A DNA stretch of 17,307 nucleotides, taken from NCBI GenBank assembly GCA_038522635.1, contig JBCBJZ010000074.1, forward strand, positions 1-17,307, given 5' to 3'. Below the pieces are notes generated by a model. That model worked only from the letters and a program-made list of their open reading frames with translations, did not search any database and was not told the DNA's origin. Source of the DNA: JBCBJZ01 sp038522635. GTDB taxonomy: Bacteria > Pseudomonadota > Alphaproteobacteria > Rhizobiales > Hyphomicrobiaceae. Below, piece by piece: positions 7,049 to 15,127 of this stretch. The number at the start of each line of letters is the position of its first letter. Position 1 is the first letter of the stretch. A program made the position numbers and the translations under genes.

Positions 7049-8647
7049 ATGCGTCGAACCATCCGTCGTGGCCTCTGCACCGCGCTCGCCGGTCTTGCAG
7101 TGGTTGCCATCGCGGCAGCACCCGCCAGTGCCAAGACATTCAAATACGCGTTCCAGGGCACGCTCAAATCGCTCGACCCCTATTCCCTCAACGAGACCTT
7201 CACGCTCGGCTTCTTGACCAACGTCTACGAGGGTCTGATCCGTCGTGGCCCAGACCTCAAGATCGAGCCCGCGCTCGCTGAACGTTGGGAAGTGCTGAAG
7301 CCCACGCAATGGCGCTTTTACCTGCGCAAGGGCGTGAAGTTCCACAACGGCAATGACTTCACCGCCGATGATGTGATCTTCTCAGCCGACCGCGTCCGCG
7401 CCCAAGGCTCCGACCTCAAGACCCGCATCCCGAAAGATGCGAAGTTCGTGAAGGTCGATGATCACACCGTTGACGTCATCCTGACCTCGCCGAACCCGAT
7501 CCTGCACTTCGAGTGGGGCACCTGGTCGATCGTCGACAAGGAATGGACCGAAGCCAACAAGTCGACGAAAGTCACCAGCGCGTCGGATGAAAACGCGTCG
7601 ACCATCTCGCTCAAGGCCAACGGCACCGGCCCGTTCAAGATCATCAGCCACGAAGTTGGCGTGCGGACCATCCTTGAGCCCAATGCCGGTTGGTGGGACA
7701 AGCCCGTCCACAACCTGACCCGCGTTGAGTTCACGCCGATCGCCTCGGACGCAACCCGCGTGGCAGCGCTCCTCTCGAGCAACTTGGATATGGTCTACCC
7801 GATCCCGGTGCAGGACATCAAACGGGTCAAATCCAACCCCGCCACGGTCGCCATGTTGGGGCCGGAACTGCGCACCATCTTCCTGGGCTTCGACCAACGT
7901 CGTCCCGAACTGCTCTATTCGAACGTCAAGGGTAAAAACCCGTTCAAAGAGCTGAAAGTACGCCAAGCCTTCTACCACGCCATCAATATTGAGGCGATCA
8001 AGAAGAAGGTGATGCGCAACCTCTCGACGCCGTCGGCGATCATGATCTCGCCGTTCCTGTTCTCCAAGGCGTCAGGCTTCAAGCGGCTGGCTTACGATCC
8101 CAAAAAGGCCAAGGCGCTGCTCGCCGAAGCTGGCTACCCGAACGGCTTCACCACCTCGATGGACTGCCCGAACAACCGCTACGTCAACGACGAAGCGATC
8201 TGTCAGGCGATCATTTCGATGCTGGCGCGCATCGGCGTGAAGGTGAACCCGATCATCCAACCCAAAGCCAAGTACTTCGCCAAAGTGCTGGCTTCGAACG
8301 GCTTTGAGACGTCGTTCTACCTGCTGGGCTGGACGCCAGGCTCACTCGATAGCTGGAACGTGCTGTTGAACCTGCATAACTGCCGGGATGACAAAGGTGC
8401 CGGTGGTCCGTTCAACCTTGGCGGCTATTGCAACAAGGAAGTCGACGCGCTGACCAAGAAGATCCTGGTCGAAAACGATCCCGCCAAGCGCGACGAACTG
8501 ATCCGGCAAGCCTACGAGATCACGACCAAGGAGGTGGCGCACATCCCGCTCCACCAACAGGGTTTGGCGTGGGGTGTTTCGAGCAAGATCAAGCTCAAGC
8601 AGCGCGCCGATAACCAGTTCAAAATGTACTACGTCGTCAAGGAATAG
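7049..8647 (+). CDS. ABC transporter periplasmic substrate-binding protein, family 5
   Basis: The 532-residue protein starts with a Sec signal peptide: basic MRRTIRR, a hydrophobic core, and cleavage expected after APASA (residue 28). There is no lipobox cysteine. The mature part shows family 5 (SBP_bac_5, DppA/OppA-type) landmarks: the LKSLDPYSLNETF and NVYEGLIRRGPD opening, the block GVKFHNGNDFTADDVIFS (from residue 95), GTGPFKI, VRQAFYHAIN, and the LLGWTPGSLDSWN region near the C-terminus. The size is normal for the family. It would capture a peptide-like ligand in the periplasm and hand it to the permeases downstream. Family 5 members also bind nickel, haem, opines or sugars, so 'dipeptide' should not be assumed. 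The ATG has AGGAG (7036-7040) at 8 nt. A hairpin after the stop may favour higher expression of this gene than of the rest. Confidence 0.95.
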   Translation: MRRTIRRGLCTALAGLAVVAIAAAPASAKTFKYAFQGTLKSLDPYSLNETFTLGFLTNVYEGLIRRGPDLKIEPALAERWEVLKPTQWRFYLRKGVKFHNGNDFTADDVIFSADRVRAQGSDLKTRIPKDAKFVKVDDHTVDVILTSPNPILHFEWGTWSIVDKEWTEANKSTKVTSASDENASTISLKANGTGPFKIISHEVGVRTILEPNAGWWDKPVHNLTRVEFTPIASDATRVAALLSSNLDMVYPIPVQDIKRVKSNPATVAMLGPELRTIFLGFDQRRPELLYSNVKGKNPFKELKVRQAFYHAINIEAIKKKVMRNLSTPSAIMISPFLFSKASGFKRLAYDPKKAKALLAEAGYPNGFTTSMDCPNNRYVNDEAICQAIISMLARIGVKVNPIIQPKAKYFAKVLASNGFETSFYLLGWTPGSLDSWNVLLNLHNCRDDKGAGGPFNLGGYCNKEVDALTKKILVENDPAKRDELIRQAYEITTKEVAHIPLHQQGLAWGVSSKIKLKQRADNQFKMYYVVKE

Positions 8648-8727
8648 GCTGTCGTGCTTGCGCTGCTTGTGGCATCGGCCATCGGCAGCGCGAACAAGCC
8701 GGTCTGCAACGACCTCACGATCACCGC

Positions 8728-8749
8728 CTCTGGCGCGACAGCGCCAGGG
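8728..8749 (+). other. intercistronic hairpin after the binding-protein gene
   Basis: CTGGCGC (8730-8736) pairs perfectly with GCGCCAG (8741-8747) across the 4-nt loop GACA. A T-G and a C-G pair extend the stem to nine. There is no T-run after it, so it is not a typical intrinsic terminator. In other binding-protein-dependent operons such hairpins protect the upstream message from 3' exonucleases; that role here is inference. Confidence 0.5.
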
Positions 8750-8896
8750 CTTCTTGCCAGGGCCCCAACGCTAGAGCCAGACGCTCCATTGACTACCCCA
8801 GGTTGGCTTAACAGGCATCCTACGCCGATCGCAAGGCGGCGCAGAAAGCGCTAAGTCTTATGGACCGGCCTGCGGCGCTGTACGCCCGTCACGTCA

Positions 8897-8925
8897 TTGA
8901 CCACCGGCCAAGCGGGCCGCATAAG
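8897..8925 (+). promoter_or_regulatory. candidate internal promoter before the permease genes
   Basis: TTGACC (8897-8902) and CATAAG (8920-8925) are separated by an ideal 17 nt and lie about 45 nt before the permease start. The -35 matches at five of six and the -10 at four of six positions. It could allow expression of the transport channel independently of the binding protein. Confidence 0.3.
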
Positions 8926-8970
8926 TTTCCGCCGCTTCACAGCTGAAGCCGGCACAGTCCAAGGCTCCCC

Positions 8971-9951
8971 ATGCTCGCCTTCGTGGTCCGCCGCCTGCTG
9001 CAATCGATCATCGTGATGTTCGCCGTCGGCCTCATCGCGTTCCTGCTGTTCCGCTACGTTGGCGACCCGGTCAACCAGATGGTCGGGATCGAAACGACGC
9101 CCGCGGAACGCGAAGCTTTGCGCGAACGCCTCGGCCTCAATGACCACATCATCGTGCAGTTCTGGCGCTTCATCAGCAGCGCCGCGCAATTCGACTTCGG
9201 GACGTCGTACCAGTTCAAACAACCGGTCGCCGGGATGATCCTGGACCGGCTGCCGGCCACGCTCGAATTGTCGATCATGTCGGCCCTGTTCGCGCTTTTC
9301 GTAGGCGTACCGATGGGCGTTTACACCGGGCTCAACCGACAATCCTGGCTGTCCAAGGTGTTCCTCGCCGTTTCTTTGATCGGCATATCGTTACCGACCT
9401 TCCTGATCGGTATCCTCCTGATCTTCGTCTTTGCGGTTCAATTGCAGGTGCTGCCCTCTTTCGGCCGCGGCGAAACGGTGGAGGTCCTGGGCTGGTCGAC
9501 GGGGCTGCTCACCATTTCCGGGCTCAAAGCGCTCATCTTGCCGTCGATCACGCTGGGGCTTTTCCAGATGACGTTGATCATGCGGTTGGTGCGCTCTGAG
9601 ATGCTGGAAGTTCTCCGCACCGACTACATCAAGTTCGCCCGCGCCCGCGGCCTCAAGGCGTCCGCTATCAACTTCGGTCACGCCCTCAAGAACACGCTCG
9701 TCCCGGTCATCACGATCACAGGCTTGCAGCTCGGCAGCGTGATCGCCTTCGCCATCATCACCGAAACGGTGTTTCAGTGGCCCGGCATGGGGCTGCTCTT
9801 CCTGCAGTCCGTGCAGGAGGTCGATATCCCGATCATGGCCGCCTACCTGCTGTTGATCGCGTTCCTGTTCGTGGTGATCAATCTGATCGTTGACCTGCTT
9901 TACGTGACCGTCGATCCGCGCATCCGCATCGACACCAGCCAGAAAATGTAG
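8971..9951 (+). CDS. ABC transporter permease, DppB/OppB-like
   Basis: The 326-residue inner-membrane protein begins MLAFVVRRLLQSIIVMFAVG, the usual DppB-type first helix. About six membrane segments are visible (roughly 8-28, 98-121, 130-157, 187-208, 244-270, 288-312). The periplasmic part between helices 1 and 2 contains the family segment ALRERLGLNDHIIVQFW followed by FDFGTSYQF. The EAA coupling loop that docks on an ATPase is at about 211-245 (DYIKFARARGLKASAINFGHALKN). It ends with VDPRIRI, the usual DppB tail. It would pair with the following gene to form the heterodimeric channel. The Shine-Dalgarno is weak (AAGG). The next gene begins within about 10 nt. Confidence 0.95.
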   Translation: MLAFVVRRLLQSIIVMFAVGLIAFLLFRYVGDPVNQMVGIETTPAEREALRERLGLNDHIIVQFWRFISSAAQFDFGTSYQFKQPVAGMILDRLPATLELSIMSALFALFVGVPMGVYTGLNRQSWLSKVFLAVSLIGISLPTFLIGILLIFVFAVQLQVLPSFGRGETVEVLGWSTGLLTISGLKALILPSITLGLFQMTLIMRLVRSEMLEVLRTDYIKFARARGLKASAINFGHALKNTLVPVITITGLQLGSVIAFAIITETVFQWPGMGLLFLQSVQEVDIPIMAAYLLLIAFLFVVINLIVDLLYVTVDPRIRIDTSQKM

Positions 9952-9961
9952 CGTGCCGCCC

Positions 9962-10975
9962 ATGACCACGCCGACCCAGCCGTCGTCCAACACGCCCCAG
10001 GCACCGCTGGCAGGGCCAACACCCGGCGCGCCTCACGTGCCACCCTCAGGGCCTGCGCGCGAACCTGGCATTATCGCGCGCGCTCTCGACAGCGACATCT
10101 GGTACTCATTCACGCGCTCGCCGCTCACCATGGTGGCCGCCTTCGTCACCTTCGCCTTTTTCGCCGTCGCCCTCCTCGCGCCGGTCATCGCCCCGCAAAA
10201 CCCCTTCGATCTCGCCAGCCTCGATCTGCTCGACAGCCTTAACCCGCCGGTCTGGACGGCCGACGGATCGTGGCGCTTCGTCCTCGGCACCGATGATCAG
10301 GGACGCGACATGCTCTCAGCGATCATGTTCGGTTCGCGGATTTCGCTAGCGGTCGGGTTCGCAAGCGTCGCTTTCGCGGCTGTCCTCGGCATCGCGCTTG
10401 GCCTGCTCTCGGGCTACGCCGGCGGCAGCATCGATTCCGTCATCATGCGGATCGCGGATGTGCAGCTCACCTTCCCCGCGATCCTCATCGCGCTTCTGAT
10501 CGATGGCACCGTCTCCGGCCTTCTGCCCGACGTGCAACGCGAACAATCCGCCTTCTGGGTGCTGGTGGTGTCGATCGGCCTATCGTTCTGGGTGCAATAC
10601 GCGCGCACCGTGCGCTCGTCCGTGCTCGTTGAGAAAAACAAGGAATACGTGCAGGCCGCTCGCCTGATCGGGCTCAGCTCGCTCACGATCATGATCCGCC
10701 ATGTGCTGCCCAACGTGCTCGGCCCCGTGCTGGTCATCGCCACGATCAACCTCGCGCTTGCCGTCATCACCGAAGCGACGCTGTCGTTCCTCGGCGTTGG
10801 CATCCCCCCCACGCAACCCTCGCTCGGCACGCTGATCCGCATCGGCAACAACTTCCTGTTCTCGGGCGAGTGGTGGATCACGATCTTCCCCGGGCTGGCC
10901 CTCGCCGTGCTCGTCCTTTCGGTCAACCTGCTGGGTGACTGGCTGCGCGATGCCCTCAACCCGAAACTGCGCTGA
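9962..10975 (+). CDS. ABC transporter permease, DppC/OppC-like
   Basis: From the ATG at 9962 the protein has 337 residues. It has a Pro/Thr-rich cytoplasmic leader of about 35 residues, the first membrane helix in SPLTMVAAFVTFAFFAVALL, and the DppC hallmark FVLGTDDQGRDMLSAIMFGSR after it. The other helices and an EAA loop follow at about 224-256 (KEYVQAARLIGLSSLTIMIR). The C-terminus LGDWLRDALNPKLR is typical. A GTG at 9953, one base after the upstream stop, is an alternative start adding three residues; neither start has a good ribosome-binding site. Translation is probably coupled to the upstream permease. It is the second half of the channel. A 110-nt spacer without evident structure separates it from the first ATPase gene. 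Confidence 0.94.
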   Translation: MTTPTQPSSNTPQAPLAGPTPGAPHVPPSGPAREPGIIARALDSDIWYSFTRSPLTMVAAFVTFAFFAVALLAPVIAPQNPFDLASLDLLDSLNPPVWTADGSWRFVLGTDDQGRDMLSAIMFGSRISLAVGFASVAFAAVLGIALGLLSGYAGGSIDSVIMRIADVQLTFPAILIALLIDGTVSGLLPDVQREQSAFWVLVVSIGLSFWVQYARTVRSSVLVEKNKEYVQAARLIGLSSLTIMIRHVLPNVLGPVLVIATINLALAVITEATLSFLGVGIPPTQPSLGTLIRIGNNFLFSGEWWITIFPGLALAVLVLSVNLLGDWLRDALNPKLR

Positions 10976-11085
10976 TGGCGAGGCTGCTCCGTATGCGCCA
11001 CCGCCGATGTCCGAAGGCCCATCACTCGGGACCCCAACACCGTGAACCCTGCCACCCTGGATCCAGACCCCAATGAGTCCCGCAC

Positions 11086-12078
11086 ATGAGTGCTGATACC
11101 GACCGACCGCTGCTTCGCGTGCGCGACCTGACCGTCGAGTTCCCGACCCGACGGGGCACCTTGACGGCCGTCAATTCGATCTCGTTCGACCTCAAACACG
11201 GCGAGATCCTTGGCGTTGTGGGCGAATCGGGCGCTGGCAAATCACTGACCGGCGCGGCCATCATCGGGTTGCTGGAGCCACCGGGCCGCATCGCCGGCGG
11301 CAGCGTTGAACTTGACGGGATACGCGTCGACCAACTGGATGCGGTGCAATTGCGCGCGCTACGCGGCAAGCGCATCGGTATGATTTTCCAAGACCCGCTG
11401 ACCAGTCTGAACCCGCTCTACCGGGTCGGCGAGCAACTTACCGAAACGATCCGCACCCACAGCGCCGTCTCACAAACGGCCGCGCGCGAACGCGCGATCG
11501 CGCTCCTCAAAGAGGTTGGCATCCCAGCGGCTGAAAATCGGATTGACGCCTACCCGCACCAGTTTTCCGGCGGCATGCGTCAGCGGGTGGTGATCGCGTT
11601 GGCCCTCAGCGCGGAGCCCGAATTGGTGATCGCCGATGAGCCGACGACCGCCCTTGATGTCTCCGTTCAAGCGCAGATCATCGCGCTCTTGAAAACCCTC
11701 TGCGCGGAACGCGGCGCCGCCGTCATGCTGATCACCCACGACATGGGCGTCATCGCCGAAACCGCCGATCGCGTCGCCGTGATGTACGCCGGTCGCATCG
11801 CCGAAATCGGCCCCGTGCGCGAAATCATCCAGAGCCCGCGTCACCCCTACACGACCGGGCTGATGGGTTCGATCCCGGCCATCGAAGGGGACCAAGATCG
11901 GCTCATCCAGATCGAAGGTTCCATGCCGCGGCTCACCGACATCCCGACCGGCTGCGCGTTTAACCCGCGCTGCACCAAGGCCTTTGACCGGTGTCGCCGT
12001 GAGGTCCCGCCGGGGCTGACGCTGGATCGCTCGCGCGTGGCCTGCTGGCTTTATGACCAGGAGGCGCGCAACCCATGA
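11086..12078 (+). CDS. ABC transporter ATP-binding protein, DppD/OppD-like
   Basis: The 330-residue ATPase has all nucleotide-binding motifs: Walker A GESGAGKS (46-53), a Q-loop in MIFQDPLTSLNP, signature FSGGM (160-164), Walker B LVIADEP with D184/E185, and the switch histidine H218 in LITHD. The C-terminal oligopeptide-transporter domain (HPYTTGLM onward) contains four cysteines spaced CX5CX6CX16C, in GCAFNPRC, DRC and VACW. In structurally studied DppD proteins the equivalent cysteines hold a 4Fe-4S cluster, so this is likely here by homology. It should form a heterodimer with the next gene's product at the cytoplasmic face of the permeases. Its stop overlaps the next start as ATGA (12075-12078). 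No clear Shine-Dalgarno precedes the ATG. Confidence 0.95.
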   Translation: MSADTDRPLLRVRDLTVEFPTRRGTLTAVNSISFDLKHGEILGVVGESGAGKSLTGAAIIGLLEPPGRIAGGSVELDGIRVDQLDAVQLRALRGKRIGMIFQDPLTSLNPLYRVGEQLTETIRTHSAVSQTAARERAIALLKEVGIPAAENRIDAYPHQFSGGMRQRVVIALALSAEPELVIADEPTTALDVSVQAQIIALLKTLCAERGAAVMLITHDMGVIAETADRVAVMYAGRIAEIGPVREIIQSPRHPYTTGLMGSIPAIEGDQDRLIQIEGSMPRLTDIPTGCAFNPRCTKAFDRCRREVPPGLTLDRSRVACWLYDQEARNP

Positions 12079-13247
12079 GTGCGATCCCGATCAGTTCATC
12101 CTCGTTAGCCGCCTCATCGGTCACAGCCGATCAGGGGCTTGCGGCGGCCGCGGCCCCGCGTGACGAGGGCACCGGTTCCGCTATGTCGACACCGTCAATG
12201 CCGTCGAAAGATGCAGGCCGGCCGCGCGCCAAACACGACGCTTCGCCGCTCGTGGAGGTTGCGGGTCTCACGCGTGTCTTCGACGTATCCAAGCCCTGGC
12301 TCAACCGCGTCTTCGAGCGTCAATCCAAGCAGTTTCTGCGCGCGGTGGACGACGTTTCATTCACCATCCGCCGCGGCGAAACGTTCGCGCTGGTCGGTGA
12401 GTCCGGTTCCGGCAAGTCAACGGTCGCGAAGATGGTCGTGGGCTTACTCCCACCCACCACGGGCTCGATCCAGATCGAAGGCGTCGACCTTGCCGATCGG
12501 GCACGGGCGGATGATGTGCGCCGCTTACGCAACCGCATCCAGATGATCTTCCAGGACCCGTTCGCCAGCCTCAACCCGCGCTGGCGCGTCGAAGACATCA
12601 TCGCTGAACCGATCCGCGCTTTTGACCTCGCCGATGGCAACGCCGCCGTTACCCGCCGCGTGGGAGAATTGCTTAGCCTCGTCGGTCTCGCCCCCGCCGA
12701 CGGGCGCAAGTTCCCGCATGAGTTTTCAGGCGGCCAACGCCAGCGGATCTGCATCGCACGCGCGCTGGCCTCCAAGCCCGACTTCCTCGTATGCGATGAG
12801 CCCACGTCGGCGCTTGATGTTTCCGTGCAGGCGCAAATTCTCAATTTGATGAAGGATCTCCAGGACGAGTTCGGCCTTACTTATCTTTTTATCAGCCACG
12901 ACCTGTCAGTGGTGCGCCATATGGCCTCTCGCATCGGCGTTATGTATTTGGGCCGTATCGTTGAGATCGCACCCTCGAAGACGTTGTTTTCAAACCCCCT
13001 CCATCCTTATACGACCATGCTGCTCGACGCCGTCCCCGATCTCCACATGACAGGCAAGGTGCATAAACAGATTGAAGGCGAGATCCCCAACCCGATTGAT
13101 CCGCCGACGGGTTGCACCTTTCATCCGCGCTGCCCGCTGACGAACGCACGCTGCCGCGAGGAGATCCCGCCGCTCCGCAGCGATGCTGGCCCCGACAGCG
13201 GCGCCGTCGCGTGCCACGCGGTCGAAGAGCGCCGGACATCGCCATAG
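12075..13247 (+). CDS. ABC transporter ATP-binding protein, DppF/OppF-like
   Basis: The 390-residue protein is the second importer ATPase: Walker A GESGSGKST (108-116), Q-loop in MIFQDPFASLNP, signature FSGGQ (217-221), Walker B with D241/E242 in LVCDEP, and switch H275 in FISHD. The segment RVFDVSKPWLNRVFERQ before the first strand is typical of OppF/DppF rather than OppD. The C-terminal domain has four cysteines spaced CX5CX6CX19C, as in its partner, and may hold an iron-sulfur cluster. About 55 N-terminal residues rich in Ala and Ser precede the fold, which is longer than usual. An internal ATG at 12183 (residue 37) could be the real start, but the ATGA overlap with the upstream gene favours 12075. 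It ends the operon; I see no clear terminator after it. Confidence 0.94.
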   Translation: MSAIPISSSSLAASSVTADQGLAAAAAPRDEGTGSAMSTPSMPSKDAGRPRAKHDASPLVEVAGLTRVFDVSKPWLNRVFERQSKQFLRAVDDVSFTIRRGETFALVGESGSGKSTVAKMVVGLLPPTTGSIQIEGVDLADRARADDVRRLRNRIQMIFQDPFASLNPRWRVEDIIAEPIRAFDLADGNAAVTRRVGELLSLVGLAPADGRKFPHEFSGGQRQRICIARALASKPDFLVCDEPTSALDVSVQAQILNLMKDLQDEFGLTYLFISHDLSVVRHMASRIGVMYLGRIVEIAPSKTLFSNPLHPYTTMLLDAVPDLHMTGKVHKQIEGEIPNPIDPPTGCTFHPRCPLTNARCREEIPPLRSDAGPDSGAVACHAVEERRTSP

Positions 13248-13330
13248 TTTTTCCCGGGCGCAAAACGAAAAGATATCGCGGCAAAATGCGTTCATGGAGC
13301 GTTTGCACCTTTTGCTTAATCCAAAAGCGA

Positions 13331-13406
13331 CGCCCTAAAATAAAACAGAGCTTTATCGCGCCCTAAACCTGACCGCGAACATTCAGCCCGCGCTTTCAAA
13401 CATAAT
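13331..13406 (+). promoter_or_regulatory. A/T-rich control region before the sugar transferase gene (candidate)
   Basis: The 245-nt spacer (13248-13492) is the most A/T-rich part of the window. It contains a 9-bp direct repeat CGCCCTAAA (13331-13339 and 13359-13367, 28 bp apart) flanking a short inverted repeat ATAAA/TTTAT (13340-13344 and 13352-13356). A good -10-like hexamer CATAAT lies at 13401-13406. I find no matching -35 at normal spacing, so an activator-dependent or alternative-sigma promoter is possible. No terminator for the upstream operon is evident. Confidence 0.35.
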
Positions 13407-13492
13407 TCACCAAACCCCCGTTTACTGGCAGCCACGTTCAAGAAGTCGGCTCGCCGCGCGTTGTCGCGTGGCCAAGCGCGTAGGACCTTGCC

Positions 13493-14965
13493 ATGTCAGT
13501 GACTGCCACCACGCCCGAAGAACTCGCAGCCTTCGACCTTGCCAGCGCGGCCAACAAGCGGGGGCACTCGCGCCGCGTCGCAGCCGACATCGTCGGCTTC
13601 TTTGACATGCTCGCCGTGGTGATCGGCGGCCTCGTGCCCGCCTACATCTACCAGATGAGCGGCACCGGCACGCCGGGCGGCCTGCTTGGCTCGCTGCAAA
13701 TGAGCCTGGTGGTCGCCGTGATCGTGTACGGTTGCCTGCGCAACGCCCACATGTACGACTTGGCGAAGATGCACGACTTCCCAGTCCGCACCGGCACTTT
13801 GCTCGGCGCCATGGCGATCGCGTTTCTCGCGGTGCTCGGCATCGGCCTGCCGTTCGCCGCGCAAGAGCCGCACCTTTGGATCTGGTACTCGGTTTGGATG
13901 TCGTCGAGCTTCTTCATGCTCTACGCGAACCGGATCGCCGCCAACGCGATCCTCAAGAGCATGACAGCGCGTGGCGCCTTTGATACCCGCGTCGCGCTCT
14001 ACGGCACCGGCATGATCGCCGATCGCCTTGAGACCTTTTTGCGCGATGGCAGCCTCGGCATCCACTTCGTCGGCGTGTTCGATGATCGCATCGATGAGAA
14101 GCGAGCTGCGCAGTCGGGCCCAAGCTCGATCGGCAAGCTTGCAGACCTGATCACGAAGGGGCGCGCCGGCCTGATCGACCAGATCATCATCGCGCTACCT
14201 CAATCGGCGGACCAGCGCACCCAACAGATCGCGCGCAAACTTGAACAGCTCCCTGTCAGCCTGCACGTGTGCACGCACATCGCTTCCGACCTCGTCGAAG
14301 AGGGCCCGGCGCACGCAGTTTCCAACTTGGGCCCAATCGGCCTGCTGGATGTGAAGCGCAAGCCGCTCTCCGATTGGGCGCCCTTCGTTAAAGCCGTCGA
14401 AGACTACGTGCTCGCCAGCCTCATGCTTGTGCTGCTGGCCCCGGTGCTGGCGCTGATTGCGCTCGCCATCAAGATCGATAGCGGCAGCCCGATCCTGTTC
14501 CGTCAACGCCGCCGCGGCCTGAACCAGAAAGTCATCCAGGTGCTCAAGTTCCGCACCATGCACGTCCTTGAAGACGACGGCGCGATCCAGCAGGCGACGA
14601 AGAATGATCCGCGCGTCACCCGGGTCGGCCGCTTCCTGCGCATGACGAGCCTCGATGAACTGCCGCAGCTCATCAACGTGCTGCGCGGTGAGATGTCACT
14701 GGTGGGCCCGCGCCCGCATGCCATCAGTCACGATGACGAGTTCAACCATGCGCTCGACCGCTATGCGAACCGCCACCAGGTGAAACCGGGCATCACCGGT
14801 CTTGCCCAAGTCAGCGGGTTGCGCGGGGAAACGCAGACGCCCGAGAAGATCGAAGCACGCGTTGCTGCCGACCTCGACTACATCAACCGTTGGTCGCTGT
14901 GGTTGGACCTGCAGATCCTCGCCCGTACCGGATGGGCCGCGCTGACCGGGCGCAACGCCTATTGA
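13493..14965 (+). CDS. polyprenyl-phosphate sugar-1-phosphate transferase (WcaJ/ExoY type), exopolysaccharide biosynthesis
   Basis: The 490-residue protein has four predicted N-terminal membrane helices (about 33-52, 67-85, 102-121, 129-148) and a Rossmann-like CoA-binding-type domain beginning VALYGTG (167-173). A further hydrophobic segment (about 305-327) leads into the bacterial sugar transferase domain. Conserved catalytic-domain motifs are present: FRQRRRGLNQ (R337), KFRTM (352-356), the acidic pair D388/E389 in LDELPQL, and VGPRPH (404-409). The end KPGITGLAQVSGLRGET, then WSLWLDLQIL, is characteristic. Such enzymes move glucose- or galactose-1-phosphate from a UDP-sugar to undecaprenyl phosphate, the first step of exopolysaccharide assembly in the inner membrane. 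The full-length multi-helix form matches the TIGR03023 type. AGGA lies 8 nt before the ATG. Which sugar is used cannot be read from sequence. Confidence 0.94.
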   Translation: MSVTATTPEELAAFDLASAANKRGHSRRVAADIVGFFDMLAVVIGGLVPAYIYQMSGTGTPGGLLGSLQMSLVVAVIVYGCLRNAHMYDLAKMHDFPVRTGTLLGAMAIAFLAVLGIGLPFAAQEPHLWIWYSVWMSSSFFMLYANRIAANAILKSMTARGAFDTRVALYGTGMIADRLETFLRDGSLGIHFVGVFDDRIDEKRAAQSGPSSIGKLADLITKGRAGLIDQIIIALPQSADQRTQQIARKLEQLPVSLHVCTHIASDLVEEGPAHAVSNLGPIGLLDVKRKPLSDWAPFVKAVEDYVLASLMLVLLAPVLALIALAIKIDSGSPILFRQRRRGLNQKVIQVLKFRTMHVLEDDGAIQQATKNDPRVTRVGRFLRMTSLDELPQLINVLRGEMSLVGPRPHAISHDDEFNHALDRYANRHQVKPGITGLAQVSGLRGETQTPEKIEARVAADLDYINRWSLWLDLQILARTGWAALTGRNAY

Positions 14966-15065
14966 GGTTTCACGGGCAACGGGTGTTCGGCCGTCGGCTG
15001 TGGCGGCCGGCTACCACCACGGCATGACGTTTTGAGCATCACACGAAGGCGCCTGAGGTCACATG

Positions 15066-15084
15066 TCGCTTCAACTTGAAGCGA
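15066..15084. repeat. perfect 19-bp palindrome before the polymerase-like gene
   Basis: TCGCTTCAA and TTGAAGCGA flank a single C: nine perfect pairs per arm. It lies 43 bp before the start codon at 15128, in the 162-nt spacer after the sugar transferase. The size and symmetry suit a dimeric helix-turn-helix operator. No T-run follows, so a terminator is unlikely. A separate GC-rich inverted repeat (CGGCCG at 14988-14993 and 15004-15009) lies nearer the upstream stop codon. Confidence 0.5.
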
Positions 15085-15127
15085 ACCGACTCTAGGCCAG
15101 GCGGGCGCGGTCACGGGAGGCGCGATC

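Larger units (their letters stand above)
8648..8970 (+). other. 323-nt gap inside the importer operon
   Basis: This is an unusually long spacer between binding protein and first permease. It holds a GC-rich hairpin (8728-8749) and a promoter-like pair (8897-8925). A 66-codon frame from a GTG at 8654 exists, but it has no ribosome-binding site and ends in a Pro/Arg-rich tail, so I do not call it a gene. The spacer may be decayed coding DNA, but I recognise nothing in it. Confidence 0.6.

Noticed and set aside
7049..7136. Twin-arginine signal on the binding protein (MRRTIRR)
   Set aside because: The residues after the arginine pairs do not fit the Tat consensus; an ordinary Sec signal explains the segment.
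8654..8854. 66-codon frame starting with GTG after the binding-protein stop, resembling a short signal peptide
   Set aside because: There is no Shine-Dalgarno, the sequence after the hydrophobic stretch is Pro/Arg-rich and unstructured, and the hairpin at 8728-8749 lies inside it.
14988..15009. CGGCCG inverted pair as terminator of the sugar transferase gene
   Set aside because: CGGCCG is self-complementary and frequent in this composition, and no T-run follows.
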